64,000 nucleotides of DNA from Novosphingobium capsulatum NBRC 12533 (GTDB lineage: Bacteria > Pseudomonadota > Alphaproteobacteria > Sphingomonadales > Sphingomonadaceae), in NCBI RefSeq assembly GCF_001598375.1, contig NZ_BCYV01000005.1, forward strand, positions 1 to 64,000. The letters run 5' to 3'. The first letter of the stretch is position 1; every line of letters starts with the position of its first letter. This document shows positions 36,265-45,741 of the stretch, in pieces. Position numbers and translations under genes: made by a program. The notes beneath the pieces were generated by a model. The model was not told the DNA's origin, made no database searches, and saw nothing but the letters and a program-made list of their open reading frames with translations.

Positions 36265-37617
36265 TTACTTGCCGCCGCCCTGGGCCAGCCATTCCTCAAG
36301 ATACTTGATCGAATAGCCGCCATCGAGAACCGTCGGATCTTCCAGCAGGCGCTGGTGCAGCGGGATCGAGGTCTTGACCCCGTCGATCACCATTTCCTCC
36401 AGCGCACGCTTCAGGCGCATGATGCAGCCTTCGCGGGTGCGGCCGTAGACGATCAGCTTGGCGATCATCGAATCGTAATAGGGCGGGATCTTGTAACCGG
36501 CATAGAGCCCGCTATCGACGCGCACGTGCATGCCACCGGCCGCGTGATAGCTCTTCACCAGGCCCGGCGAGGGCGCGAAGGTGAAGGGATCTTCGGCGTT
36601 GATGCGGCACTCGATCGCGTGGCCCTTGAACTCGATCTCGTCCTGCGTGACCGACAGCGGCTTGCCATCGGCAATGCGGATCTGCTCGCGCACCAGGTCG
36701 ACGCCGGTGATCGCTTCGGTCACCGGGTGTTCCACCTGCAGGCGGGTGTTCATTTCGATGAAATAGAACTCGCCATTTTCCCACAGGAACTCGATCGTGC
36801 CGGCCCCGCGATAGCCCATGTCGGCCATCGCCTTGGCCACCACGCCACCCATGCGAGCGCGCTCGTCAGACGAGATGACGGGCGAGGGAGCTTCTTCCAG
36901 CACCTTTTGATGGCGGCGCTGCAACGAGCAGTCGCGCTCGCCCAGGTGGATGGCCTTGCCATTGCCGTCGCCAAAGATCTGGAATTCGATGTGGCGCGGA
37001 TTGCCCAGGTACTTTTCGAGGTACACCGTGGCATCGCCGAACGCAGCCTTGGCTTCCGAGCCGGCCTGCTGCATCAGCGTTTCCAGGTCATCGGGGCTGT
37101 TGCACACCTTCATGCCGCGCCCGCCGCCGCCCGAAGCGGCCTTGATGATCACCGGATAGCCGATTTCCTCGGCGATCTTCCGGGCTTCTTCCACATCGGA
37201 AATCGCGCCGTCAGAACCGGGCACCAGCGGCAGACCCAGCGCGCCGGCGGTGCGCTTGGCTTCCACCTTGTCGCCCATCGTGCGGATGTGCTCGGGCTTG
37301 GGGCCGATCCAGGTGATGTCATGGGCTTCGACGATTTCGGCAAAGCGCGCGTTTTCCGACAGGAAGCCATAGCCGGGGTGGATCGCGTCGGCCTGGGTGA
37401 TCTCGGCCGCCGAAATGATCGCGGCGATGTTGAGATAGCTGTCCTTGGCGGCGGGCGGCCCGATGCACACGGCATGGTCTGCCAGGCGCACGTGCATGGC
37501 ATCGGCATCGGCGGTGGAATGCACCGCCACCGTTTCGATGCCCATTTCGTGCGCAGCGCGATGGATGCGCAGCGCGATTTCGCCGCGATTGGCGATCAGC
37601 AGGCGCTTGATGGCCAT
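36265..37617 (-). CDS. accC: Acetyl-CoA carboxylase biotin carboxylase subunit
   Basis: The 450-residue enzyme carboxylates biotin on AccB with ATP and bicarbonate, the first step of fatty-acid synthesis. Standard blocks are present: [37 protein letters not shown], the ATP-grasp loop [15 protein letters not shown] (about 155-170), [50 protein letters not shown]. The order aroQ-accB-accC on one strand is typical. It starts 13 bases after accB. Confidence 0.98.
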   Translation of the reverse strand: MAIKRLLIANRGEIALRIHRAAHEMGIETVAVHSTADADAMHVRLADHAVCIGPPAAKDSYLNIAAIISAAEITQADAIHPGYGFLSENARFAEIVEAHDITWIGPKPEHIRTMGDKVEAKRTAGALGLPLVPGSDGAISDVEEARKIAEEIGYPVIIKAASGGGGRGMKVCNSPDDLETLMQQAGSEAKAAFGDATVYLEKYLGNPRHIEFQIFGDGNGKAIHLGERDCSLQRRHQKVLEEAPSPVISSDERARMGGVVAKAMADMGYRGAGTIEFLWENGEFYFIEMNTRLQVEHPVTEAITGVDLVREQIRIADGKPLSVTQDEIEFKGHAIECRINAEDPFTFAPSPGLVKSYHAAGGMHVRVDSGLYAGYKIPPYYDSMIAKLIVYGRTREGCIMRLKRALEEMVIDGVKTSIPLHQRLLEDPTVLDGGYSIKYLEEWLAQGGGK

Positions 37618-37630
37618 CTTTTCTATGTCC

Positions 37631-38125
37631 TTAGCCGATGACCACGAGCGGCTGGTCGTATTCGACCGGCTGCGCGTTTTCGACCAGGATCGCCTTGATC
37701 GTGCCGGTGGCCGGCGCGGTGATCGGGTTCATCACCTTCATCGCTTCCACGATCAGCAGCGTGTCACCAGCCTTCACCGCCTGGCCCACCGCGATGAACG
37801 CGGGCGCGCCCGGCTCGGGGGTGAGATAGCAGGTGCCGACCATCGGCGATTTCACCGCGCCAGCCAGATCGGCGGCGGCGGGAGCGGCGTCTGCCGCAGG
37901 GGCGGGGGCTGCAGCGGCCGGCGCGGCCACGGCAGCAGCAGGCGCTGCCACCATGTGTGCCACCGGGGCGGCCGTCAGCGTGCGCGCCACGCGGATCTTG
38001 CGGGCACCGTCTTCCACTTCGATTTCGGAAAGCCCGGTGTCGGCCAGCAGTTCGGCCAGTTCGCGCACAAGCGCGCTGTCGATTGCCATGGTTGCGGCGG
38101 GCTTGTCGCCGGTGTCGTGGCCCAT
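37631..38125 (-). CDS. accB: Acetyl-CoA carboxylase biotin carboxyl carrier protein
   Basis: The 164-residue carrier holds biotin for AccC and the carboxyltransferase. It has an N-terminal helical region ([31 protein letters not shown]), a long Ala/Pro-rich flexible linker (about residues 50-90) and the C-terminal biotinyl domain with EAMKVMN; the biotinylated lysine is about residue 130. Start 38125 was chosen over ATG 38089 because TGAGG lies seven bases before it; this adds a short N-terminal extension. Confidence 0.96.
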   Translation of the reverse strand: MGHDTGDKPAATMAIDSALVRELAELLADTGLSEIEVEDGARKIRVARTLTAAPVAHMVAAPAAAVAAPAAAAPAPAADAAPAAADLAGAVKSPMVGTCYLTPEPGAPAFIAVGQAVKAGDTLLIVEAMKVMNPITAPATGTIKAILVENAQPVEYDQPLVVIG

Positions 38126-38244
38126 TGTTAACCTCACAGGTGGGAAAGTCTGGCGCAGCGCCATGCCCGCACGGGGGCGCGCTGGCAAGGGGAAAGGCGG
38201 GCGAAATCGCCCACCCTTCGGGGAAAAACCGGGCCTAAGCGCGG

Positions 38245-38703
38245 TTAAAGATGCAAAACCGCGTCGAGCGCGACGATATAGCTCGCCGCGCCGAACCCGG
38301 CGACCGTGGCCTTGGCCGCCATGCCGACATAGCTCTTGTGGCGGAATTCCTCGCGCTTGTGCGGATTGGAAAGGTGCACTTCTATCACCGGGGTGACAAT
38401 GCCCTTGATCGCATCGTGCAGCGCCACGCTGGTGTGGGTATAGGCGCCGGCATTGAGCAGCACCGCGCGCGCGCCCACGGCCTGGGCCTCGTGCAGCCAG
38501 TCGATTAGGTGGCCTTCGTGATTCGATTGGCGCACGTCCACCGTCAGGCCCAGGTCCTGGGCGCGGTCTTCCAGGCGGCCGGCAATATCGTCGAGCGTGT
38601 CGTGACCATAGATGGCCGGCTCGCGCATGCCCAGAAGGTTGAGGTTCGGGCCGTTGAGCACGAACACCACGGGCGCGGTGGCAGGGGCGGCGGTATCGGT
38701 CAT
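38245..38703 (-). CDS. aroQ: 3-dehydroquinate dehydratase, type II
   Basis: The 152-residue enzyme performs the third step of the shikimate pathway. The type II signature is complete: [19 protein letters not shown] (active-site Asn, Arg and Tyr), [34 protein letters not shown] with the catalytic histidine, and [21 protein letters not shown] 38703 has AGGAG 12 bases upstream. It lies 119 bases before accB on the same strand, forming the aroQ-accB-accC group. Confidence 0.97.
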   Translation of the reverse strand: MTDTAAPATAPVVFVLNGPNLNLLGMREPAIYGHDTLDDIAGRLEDRAQDLGLTVDVRQSNHEGHLIDWLHEAQAVGARAVLLNAGAYTHTSVALHDAIKGIVTPVIEVHLSNPHKREEFRHKSYVGMAAKATVAGFGAASYIVALDAVLHL

Positions 38704-38797
38704 GGTCTGGCTAAACTCCTGCCGGGAACGGTGCGCGGGTGATAGCGCCCTGCTGCGTTGGTGCAAGAGCTGTGCCTTGGCTGCAAGAGGCAGCCGA

Positions 38798-39220
38798 TCA
38801 GGAAGCGACTGGCGGGCTGCCCACGTCGACCGGGCCAGGCACGCCGACCGGCGGCGGCTGAATCACCAGTTGCGGCCCTTCGTTGTCGGGCTGGAAATCG
38901 GCCGATGGCTGGTTGTCGCTTTGCTGCTGCTGATCGACGTCACCTTCCACCGGCGGCTGGTCTTCCGAGGTTGCCTCCTGGCTGTCGCTCTCGTCGCTCA
39001 CGGTGCCAGTCGTGACGGGTGACGTCGATCCGGCCGCGGCCTCTGCCGCCGCGGCGCGCTTTTCCGCGGCAGCGGCCTTGGCCTCGGCCGCGGCAATGCG
39101 CTCTTCCATCTTGCGGTCACGCTCGCTTTCGCAACCGGCCAGGGCCAGGCTGCCCACGGCCAGCGCCATGAGCGAAAGACGGGGCAGGTGCATGCGCAAG
39201 GGTCTGGACAGGTTGTGCAT
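38798..39220 (-). CDS. Lipoprotein with short coiled coil and acidic Gln/Pro-rich tail
   Basis: The 140-residue product has a lipobox LAGC (cysteine 30 from ATG 39220, or 21 from ATG 39193). After it comes a short Ala/Glu/Lys coiled coil (MEERIAAAEAKAAAAEKRAAAAEAAAG), then a Ser/Asp/Gln-rich disordered part and a proline-rich end. The two starts cannot be separated with certainty: 39220 has CGGG nine bases upstream, 39193 gives the more classical signal. No family was recognised. It is upstream of aroQ on the same strand with 94 bases between. Confidence 0.75.
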   Translation of the reverse strand: MHNLSRPLRMHLPRLSLMALAVGSLALAGCESERDRKMEERIAAAEAKAAAAEKRAAAAEAAAGSTSPVTTGTVSDESDSQEATSEDQPPVEGDVDQQQQSDNQPSADFQPDNEGPQLVIQPPPVGVPGPVDVGSPPVAS

Positions 39221-39295
39221 CTTGAACCCGAGCCTAGCAGCCAAAGGTTACCGCAAGCTAACCACCATGACGCCGCAACCTGTCCCTCGTCCGGC

Positions 39296-40645
39296 TTACT
39301 GGTGGCGATAGACCGCGCGTTCGTGGCTGAAGCACTTGAAGCCGAAATAGCCGTGGTAGCTGCCCATGCCACTGGTGTTCACGCCGCCAAACGGCAGGTT
39401 GTTTTCCAGGTAGTGCGAGAACACACCGTTGACGGTGACGCCGCCAGAGGAGGTGCGGGCCAGCACCGTCTCGACCACCGTCTCGTCGGGGCTGTACACA
39501 TACAATGCCAGCGGCTTGTCGCGCGCCTCGATATAGCCGATCGCCTGGTCGAGCGATTCATAGGTCATGACCGGGATAACCGGGGCAAAGATCTCGTCCT
39601 GCAGGATGGTCATTTGCGGCGTCACGTCGGTAAGCATAGTCGGGTGGATGGTTAGGTCTTCGGCCTCGAATGTGCCGCCCACGGCCACCGTCGCACCCTT
39701 GGTCACGGCATCATCAAACATGCCTTTCACGCGATCGAAGTTGGCCTGGTTGACGACCTGGGCAATGCCATCCTTTTTCAACTGGCCATCGTCGCCATAG
39801 AGATTGGCGCGGACGCTGGCGGCAAAGCCTTCGACAAGCGCGGCTTTCTGCGCTTCCTTGACGAACACATAGTCGGGGCTGATGCAGGCCTGCCCGCCGT
39901 TGAACTGCTTGGCGGCGGCCAGCTGCGCTGCAACCTTGCCGATGTCGGCGCCATCATCGACGATCACCGGCGACTTGCCGCCCAGTTCGAGCGTGACCGT
40001 GGTCAGATGCTTTGCCGCCGCTGCCATGACGATCTTGCCCACGCGCGGGCTGCCGGTGAAGAAGATATGTGAAAACGGCAGGTCGAGCAGCGCCGTGGCC
40101 ACCGACACATCGCCTTCGAACAGCGCGACGTCCTTTTCGTCGAACGCCTCGCGAATGATCGCCGCCGCAACGCGGGCGGTCGCCGGGCACAGGTCGGTCA
40201 GCTTGACGATGCAGGTGTTGCCCGCCGCAATCGCTGCCGCCACGGGCCCGAGTGCCAGGCCGAGCGGAAAGTTCCACGGCCCGAGGACGAGGCAGACACC
40301 CCGCGCTTCGTAGATGATCTGCGCGCGGTCGGCCGGATTGAGCGACGGCGTCACCTCGGTCGGCGCCATCCAGGCATCGAGATTGTCGATATTGCGCTGG
40401 ATATTGCCCGTCACGTTGAGCACCTCGGTGACGCGGATCTCGCCCACCGGCTTGCGCGTGTCTTCCAGCACGGCGGCAATGATGGCGTCGGCATGGGCCT
40501 CTACGGCCGCCTTCAGCCGTGCCAGCTTGGCCTTGCGCACTTCTGCACTCGATGCCTTGGCCTCCCACTGATGCGCCTGTTGCAGGGCAAAGACGCGACG
40601 GATGTCGTCGGCAAGGTCGGCGGTGGTCGGGGCGGTCGTCGTCAT
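39296..40645 (-). CDS. Aldehyde dehydrogenase family protein
   Basis: The 449-residue enzyme oxidises an aldehyde with NAD(P). The class 3-like compact form is suggested by its length and C-terminal GMGSYHGYFGFKCFSHERAV. The motifs are GPWNFPLGLALGPVAAAIAAGN, FTGSPRVGK, the general base in TLELGGKSPVIV and the nucleophile Cys254 in FNGGQACISPDY. Similar enzymes include coniferyl aldehyde dehydrogenases, which would suit a lignin-degrading lineage, but this is an inference. The ATG has AGGA 10 bases upstream. An inverted repeat lies in its promoter region. Confidence 0.93.
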   Translation of the reverse strand: MTTTAPTTADLADDIRRVFALQQAHQWEAKASSAEVRKAKLARLKAAVEAHADAIIAAVLEDTRKPVGEIRVTEVLNVTGNIQRNIDNLDAWMAPTEVTPSLNPADRAQIIYEARGVCLVLGPWNFPLGLALGPVAAAIAAGNTCIVKLTDLCPATARVAAAIIREAFDEKDVALFEGDVSVATALLDLPFSHIFFTGSPRVGKIVMAAAAKHLTTVTLELGGKSPVIVDDGADIGKVAAQLAAAKQFNGGQACISPDYVFVKEAQKAALVEGFAASVRANLYGDDGQLKKDGIAQVVNQANFDRVKGMFDDAVTKGATVAVGGTFEAEDLTIHPTMLTDVTPQMTILQDEIFAPVIPVMTYESLDQAIGYIEARDKPLALYVYSPDETVVETVLARTSSGGVTVNGVFSHYLENNLPFGGVNTSGMGSYHGYFGFKCFSHERAVYRHQ

Positions 40646-40676
40646 GGCTGTGGCATCCTGCTCAGTGTTTTTGTTC

Positions 40677-40691
40677 GTTAGACACACTAAC
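40677..40691. promoter_or_regulatory. Inverted repeat upstream of the aldehyde dehydrogenase
   Basis: GTTAG-ACACA-CTAAC is a perfect 5+5 bp inverted repeat 31 bases before the start of the aldehyde dehydrogenase gene. Such a site could bind a dimeric regulator of TetR type. No regulator gene is adjacent. Confidence 0.35.
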
Positions 40692-40957
40692 TAGTGCAGG
40701 GGCCGCTGGCAACGATGTCCGAAGGGGTGGGCGCGGGTTGCCGGCCTGCCGATGTGGCAGCGGCGCGCTGGCATCAATATCGGGGTTGGTCACGGACGGT
40801 CGCACGACTCAGCCAGGATCGCCAAGGGATCGGGGCGGTCAGCAACGCATATCGGGAGAGGATTTTCTGGCACGTCGATCTGTCCCACCAGCGCCGCTTG
40901 CGGGCAATTTCGGGGAGCCCCCAGAGGGGTAAGATATCGACTATGTCAGTGAGAAAT
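40692..40957. other. Intergenic stretch without a supported gene
   Basis: Together with the promoter region of the aldehyde dehydrogenase this makes about 310 bases before the tRNA. Open frames here lack ribosome sites and have unconvincing composition. A GGGGAGCCCCCAGAGGGG hairpin at about 40914-40929 follows the tRNA on its strand and might end its transcript. Nothing else was recognised. Confidence 0.4.
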
Positions 40958-41034
40958 TGGTCGGGACGAGAGGATTCGAACCTCCGACCCCCACACCCCC
41001 AGTGTGATGCGCTACCAGGCTGCGCTACGTCCCG
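40958..41034 (-). tRNA. tRNA-Pro (anticodon GGG)
   Basis: On the minus strand the acceptor CGGGACG pairs with CGTCCCG. The D arm has GCGC stems around AGCCTGGTA, the anticodon loop is CTGGGGG with stem TCACA/TGTGG, and the T arm is GGAGG TTCGAAT CCTCT. The 3' end CCA is encoded. The 77-base length and near identity of the D and T arms to E. coli proL support the call. Confidence 0.97.
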
Positions 41035-41046
41035 ACCGGTGGGGCG

Positions 41047-41075
41047 CCTCTAAGCGGAACGTTTCGGGATGGCAA
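41047..41075 (-). promoter_or_regulatory. Promoter of tRNA-Pro
   Basis: On the minus strand TTGCCA (41075-41070) and TAGAGG (41052-41047) are separated by 17 bases. The predicted start lies about 5 bases before the mature tRNA. Confidence 0.5.
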
Positions 41076-41304
41076 GCCCCTTGCACGGCATCTTTTTGCG
41101 CCGGCCGGGAAATGCCTGTGGATTGTGATGCGCGCAGGGCACGGCGATCGGGGTGCGAAAGGCGCGCCGATGGCGCTTCATTGCCTTGCCTTTCCCAAAC
41201 TGCTAGCAGCCGCGGCCAATTGCAACAATCGGGGGAAGGTGCGGCCACACGTGCCCCGCCGGGGGTTGTAAACCCTTGTCTCCGATCCCACGAACGGTTC
41301 TGTC

Positions 41305-41628
41305 ATGCTCAGCCTTCTCTCCGCCGCCGCCGCCAATGCGGCCTCGCCGCCCGCCTACCTCCAGTTCCTGCCGCTGGTGGCCATGGCCGTGATCTTCTAT
41401 TTCCTCATCCTGCGTCCGCAGATGAAGCGCCAGAAGGAACACCAGCAGCGCCTGGCCGCCTTGCAGAAGGGCGATTCCGTGATCACCGCCGGCGGCCTGC
41501 TCGGCAAGATCGTGCGGATCGACGATGCCTATGTCGATCTGGAACTGGCCCCGGGCGTGCGCGTCAAGGCCGTGCGCTCCACCCTGGGTGAGATCGTGCA
41601 GCCCGGCGACAAGCCCGCCAACGACTGA
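41305..41628 (+). CDS. yajC: Preprotein translocase accessory subunit YajC
   Basis: The 107-residue protein has one membrane helix (FLPLVAMAVIFYFLILRPQ, about residues 21-39) and a basic helix and small beta domain with the family block LQKGDSVITAGGLLGKIV. It associates with SecDF and the Sec translocon. It is followed by secD (77-base gap) and secF, the usual order. The region 41035-41304 before it should hold its promoter; no other gene was seen there. Confidence 0.96.
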   Translation: MLSLLSAAAANAASPPAYLQFLPLVAMAVIFYFLILRPQMKRQKEHQQRLAALQKGDSVITAGGLLGKIVRIDDAYVDLELAPGVRVKAVRSTLGEIVQPGDKPAND

Positions 41629-41705
41629 CCGTTACCGGACCCTGGCCGATCTCGTTGGTCCGACCACATAGATTTCTGGCCCGATAGATTTCTGAAAGCC
41701 CGATC

Positions 41706-43304
41706 ATGCTCGATTTTCCGCGCTGGAAGGTACTGATGCTATGGGGGGTGACCATTCTGGTCGCCCTGGCATCGTTGCCTTCGCTGTTTACGGTCTCCGG
41801 CCTTGCCTGGCCCTCGGCCCTGCCTTCGCCCACGATCAACCTGGGCCTGGACCTGGCCGGTGGCAGTCACATCCTGCTCGAGGCCGATCCATCGCAAGTG
41901 CGCGAGCAGCGGTTGGAAGGCATGGAGGAATCCGTCCGCAACAAGCTGAAGACGACCGATGCCACCATCCGCATCAGCGACATCAGCAACAACAACGGCA
42001 GCCTGACCTTCCTGGTTGACGATGTCACCAAGGTGGACGCCGTGCGCGAGGCGATCCTGCCGTTGACGTCGGGCGCGGGCCTGACCGGCCAGCGCGACTG
42101 GAACATCCAGGTGGTGGACGGCAACCGCTTCGTCCTCACCCCCACGCAGGAAGGCATCGACCAGGCCGTGAGCCAGGCGATGGACACCGCCGTGGAAGTG
42201 GTGCGCAAGCGCATCGACGGCCTGGGTACCAAGGAACCGACGATCCTGCGCCAGGGTGCGCAGCGCATCGTGGTGCAGGTGCCGGGCCTGCAGGACCCGC
42301 AGCAGCTCAAGAGCCTGCTGGGCCAGACTGCCAAGCTGGAATTCAAGCTGGTTGATCAAAGCGCGCTGCCGTCTGACCTGGCGCGCGGCATTGCCCCGGC
42401 CGGCAGCCAGATCCTGCCGTTTGCCGATCCCAAGCAGGGCGTGCCGATCGCGGTCAAGCGCCTGGGCGGCATTCGCGGCGACGAACTGACCAATGCGCAG
42501 GCCGGCAACAACCCGCAGACCAACGAACCGGTGGTGAACATCACGTTCAACACCGAAGGCGGCGCCAAGTTCGCCAAGTTGACCACGCAGAACGTGGGCA
42601 AGCCCTTTGCCATCATTCTCGATGGCAAGGTGCTGTCGGCACCCAACATCAACGAACCGATCCTGGGCGGCAGCGCGCAGATTTCCGGCCACTTCACCGC
42701 TGAAAGCGCGGGTCAGCTGGCAATCTCGCTGCGCTCTGGCGCCCTGCCGGTCGATCTCAAGGTCGTGGAAGAACGCACGGTCGGTCCTGACCTTGGCGCC
42801 GATTCGATCCGCAAGGGCGTGATCGCCATGGCGGTCGGCACGCTGGCCCTGGTGGTATTCATCATCGCCACCTATGGCCGCTTCGGCGTCTATGCCTGCC
42901 TTGCGCTGGTCATGAACATGCTGATGATCCTGGGGGTCATGGCCACGATCGGCGCCACGCTGACGCTGCCAGGCATTGCCGGCTTCGTGCTCACCATCGG
43001 CGCCGCGGTCGACGCCAACGTCTTGATCAACGAGCGTATCCGCGAAGAACGCCATCGCGGCCGCCGCGTCGTGGCGGCGGTCGAAACCGGCTACAAGGAA
43101 GCCAGCCGCGCCATCTTCGATGCCAACGTCACCAACGTGATTGCGGCCGTACTGATGGCCAGCTTTGGCTCCGGCCCGGTCAAGGGCTTTGCCGTGGTGC
43201 TGATGATCGGCATTGCCACCTCGGTCTATACCTCGATGTGGCTCACCCGCATGTGGGTGGCGCAATGGCTGCGCCGCGCCCGCCCTGCCGATCTCAAGCT
43301 GTGA
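41706..43304 (+). CDS. secD: Protein translocase subunit SecD
   Basis: The 532-residue subunit uses the proton gradient to help protein export through SecYEG. It has an N-terminal helix, a large periplasmic part beginning PTINLGLDLAGGSHILLE, and a C-terminal set of helices with the motifs SGALPVDLKVVEERTVGPDLGADSI, GFVLTIGAAVDANVLINERIREE and GYKEASRAIFDANVTNVIAA. The middle Pro-rich hinge and P4 base domain are seen. secF starts 17 bases after it. Confidence 0.98.
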   Translation: MLDFPRWKVLMLWGVTILVALASLPSLFTVSGLAWPSALPSPTINLGLDLAGGSHILLEADPSQVREQRLEGMEESVRNKLKTTDATIRISDISNNNGSLTFLVDDVTKVDAVREAILPLTSGAGLTGQRDWNIQVVDGNRFVLTPTQEGIDQAVSQAMDTAVEVVRKRIDGLGTKEPTILRQGAQRIVVQVPGLQDPQQLKSLLGQTAKLEFKLVDQSALPSDLARGIAPAGSQILPFADPKQGVPIAVKRLGGIRGDELTNAQAGNNPQTNEPVVNITFNTEGGAKFAKLTTQNVGKPFAIILDGKVLSAPNINEPILGGSAQISGHFTAESAGQLAISLRSGALPVDLKVVEERTVGPDLGADSIRKGVIAMAVGTLALVVFIIATYGRFGVYACLALVMNMLMILGVMATIGATLTLPGIAGFVLTIGAAVDANVLINERIREERHRGRRVVAAVETGYKEASRAIFDANVTNVIAAVLMASFGSGPVKGFAVVLMIGIATSVYTSMWLTRMWVAQWLRRARPADLKL

Positions 43305-43321
43305 CAGGGGAGCGATAACCC

Positions 43322-44299
43322 ATGAAACTTTTGAAGCTCGTTCCCGACAACACCAACATCCACTTCCTCAAGTGGCGCGTGCCGTTCTACCTGGGCAGCC
43401 TACTGCTCATGGCCGCCTCGCTTGGCCTGGTGTTCACCAAGGGCCTGAATCTGGGCGTCGATTTCGTCGGCGGTCAGATGATCCGCGTGACGTTCGAGCG
43501 CAGCGCCGAGGCGCCGGTGGCCGACCTGCGCAGTGAAGTGGCCAAGCTCGGCTATGGTGAGCCGATCATCCAGCGCTATGGCAAGCCCAACGAAATCTCG
43601 ATCCGCATGAAGCTGCCCGAGGGTTCGGAGCATGATGCCGCGCAGTCTGACAAGATGGCGCGCACCATCACGGCCGATATCAAGAGCCACCACACCGATG
43701 CGCGGATCGACGGCATCGATTCGGTTTCCGGCAAGGTGTCCGGCGAACTCAAATGGGACGCGTTCAAGGCGCTTGGCCTCGCCGCGCTGGCTGTGGCCGC
43801 CTATATCTGGATCCGCTTCGAATGGCAGTTCGGCGTCGGCGCCCTGTTCAGCCTGGTGCACGACGTCACGCTCACGCTTGGCATGTTCGCGCTGACCCAG
43901 ATGGAGTTCGACCTCAACATCGTGGCGGCACTGCTCACGCTGATTGGCTATTCGCTCAACGATACGATCGTGGTCTACGATCGCGTGCGCGAAAACCTCA
44001 AGAAGTATCGTAAGATGCCGCTGCCCGAACTGCTCGATCTGTCGGTCAACGAAACGCTGGCACGCACCATCGTCACGTCGCTGTCGATGCTGATCACGCT
44101 GGTGGCGCTGCTCGCGTTTGGGCCGGAAGTGATCTTCGGCTTTACCGCCGCCATCACCCTGGGCATTTTCGTGGGTACCTACAGCTCGATCTACATGGCT
44201 GCGCCCATCCTGATCTGGCTCAAGGTCAATCCCAAGAGCTTCGTGCCCACCGAAACCGCGCTGGAAAAGCAGGAGCGCCTCGCGCGCGAAGGCGCCTGA
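43322..44299 (+). CDS. secF: Protein translocase subunit SecF
   Basis: The 325-residue partner of SecD has an N-terminal helix, [19 protein letters not shown], the periplasmic domain, and a six-helix block with [53 protein letters not shown] and [21 protein letters not shown]. It completes yajC-secD-secF. A double-hairpin repeat starts 27 bases after the stop. Confidence 0.98.
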   Translation: [325 protein letters not shown]

Positions 44300-44326
44300 T
44301 TTTTGGCGATTTAATGTAAGGTTTCG

Positions 44327-44416
44327 CACCACCCCCAACCCCCTCCTCTGAAGAGGAGGGGGCTTTTTTATGTCTTACTCCCCATCCTCTTCAGAGGAGG
44401 GGGGCGGGGGGTGGTG
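44327..44416. repeat. Family A double-hairpin repeat, copy 2
   Basis: The outer arms are CACCACCCCC and GGGGGGTGGTG. The inner hairpins are CCCCTCCTCTGAAGAGGAGG and CATCCTCTTCAGAGGAGGGG. The spacer begins CTTTTTTATG, so the first hairpin with its T-run is a proper terminator for secF. It fills the gap between convergent secF and the glycosyltransferase gene. Confidence 0.93.
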
Positions 44417-44446
44417 GGAGCCACAACCTAGGCGCAAGTGGCGCGC

Positions 44447-45643
44447 TCAGCCCGCGACAACCTTGCCGTAAACATCAGCCAGCATTGCGGCGTTGTTTTC
44501 CCAACTGAACCGCGCGGCGCAGGCCGCAACCGCTTCGGGTGCGCTGGGCTGGGAAATGAGGGCCGCCAGCGCGCGGGCAATCGCGGCAGGCTCGCGGGCG
44601 GCAATGCGCCCGGCGGCCGGCGCCATCAGCACTTCGCGCGCGCCGCCGATATCCGGAATTACCAGCGGCGTGCCGCAGGCCAGCGCCTCGATCCACACGT
44701 TGGCCAGGCCTTCGCGTTCGGACGGCAGCACCATCGCGCTGGCGCCGGCCATCAGCACCGGCATGAAATCGTGGCCCAGTGCGCCCATGAAATGCACGCG
44801 ATGCGCCACGTCCAGCTGGCGGGCCAGCGCGCGCAGCGCCGCCTCGTCGGGGCCGGTGCCGGCCAGGGCCAGGCTCACCCCTTCCATGCCGGGTTCAGCC
44901 AGGGCCTTGATCGCCAGGGTCTGGCCCTTGATCGCGATCAGCGCGCCGACGCAGGCGACCAGCGGGCCGTCGGCGGGAATGTGAAAGCGTTCGGCCAGGA
45001 TTGCGCGCGATGCGGCGCGGGGGCGGGGGTGGAAACGGCCATGATCGAGCCCGGTATAGTGCACGGTGATGGCGCGTTCCGGCAGGCCCAGATCGGCCAT
45101 GTCGTCAGCCAGCGCCTGTGACACGCTGAGCAGCGCCCCGGCGCCCTGGGCCGCGGCGGTCATCTGGCGCAGCGCCTCTGGCCGATGTCCCCATACGTGA
45201 ATGTCTGATCCGCGCGCCTTGATGGCATAGGGCAGGCCCAGCGCATCAGCGATCCGCGCGGCGGCGGGGCCATCGGGATAGAAGAACTGCGCGTCCACCA
45301 TGTCGAACGGCTGCTCGGCATGAAGCCGCCGCGCCAGCGGCAGCACCGCACGCACGATCAGCGCCGGGTTCAGGCGGCCGGAAAGACCCGGCAGCAGGCG
45401 AAACCGCGGATGATGCACCGGCACGCCGCTGCGCCGTTCCATCGGCGGAATTTCCAACAACGGGCGATAGATACGCGGCATCAGTGCGCCGGGCAGGGGG
45501 GGCAGGCCGATCGGATTGATCACCGTCACGTCCCAATCGGGCCGCGCGGCCAGCGCTTCCATCTGCCGCGCCACGAACCGGCCAAAACCGGGCCGAAGCG
45601 AGGCAGGATAGAGCGTGGACAAGCTGAGCAGGCGCAACGTCAT
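44447..45643 (-). CDS. Glycosyltransferase family 4 protein
   Basis: The 398-residue protein has the GT-B fold of GT4 enzymes. The N-terminal domain starts LRLLSLSTLYPASLRPGFGRFVARQMEAL and has GLPYAIKARGSDIHVWG. The C-terminal donor-binding domain has VACVGALIAIKGQTLAIKAL, FMGALGHDFMPVLMAGASAMVLPSEREGLANVWIEALACGTPLVIPDIGGAREVL, where the glutamates of the EX7E motif lie. It should transfer a sugar from a nucleotide donor to a lipid or polysaccharide; the substrate is unknown. No other polysaccharide gene is adjacent. Confidence 0.93.
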   Translation of the reverse strand: MTLRLLSLSTLYPASLRPGFGRFVARQMEALAARPDWDVTVINPIGLPPLPGALMPRIYRPLLEIPPMERRSGVPVHHPRFRLLPGLSGRLNPALIVRAVLPLARRLHAEQPFDMVDAQFFYPDGPAAARIADALGLPYAIKARGSDIHVWGHRPEALRQMTAAAQGAGALLSVSQALADDMADLGLPERAITVHYTGLDHGRFHPRPRAASRAILAERFHIPADGPLVACVGALIAIKGQTLAIKALAEPGMEGVSLALAGTGPDEAALRALARQLDVAHRVHFMGALGHDFMPVLMAGASAMVLPSEREGLANVWIEALACGTPLVIPDIGGAREVLMAPAAGRIAAREPAAIARALAALISQPSAPEAVAACAARFSWENNAAMLADVYGKVVAG

Positions 45644-45741
45644 GGCTCAGGGCGTAGCGCGAAAATGCTGCGTGTGCGAGGGCAAGCGTACCGGAATGGA
45701 CACAAAGGGCCTGGAGAGCCGGATATTGCGGCGGTTTGGCG

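Noticed and set aside
36142..37641. 499-codon + strand frame opposite accC
   Set aside because: accC and its neighbours accB and aroQ are clear on the minus strand. This frame has no ribosome site or known domain.
40694..41053. 119-codon frame running through the tRNA
   Set aside because: Its end ([13 protein letters not shown]) is the well-known artefact of translating a tRNA gene. The tRNA-Pro on the other strand explains it.
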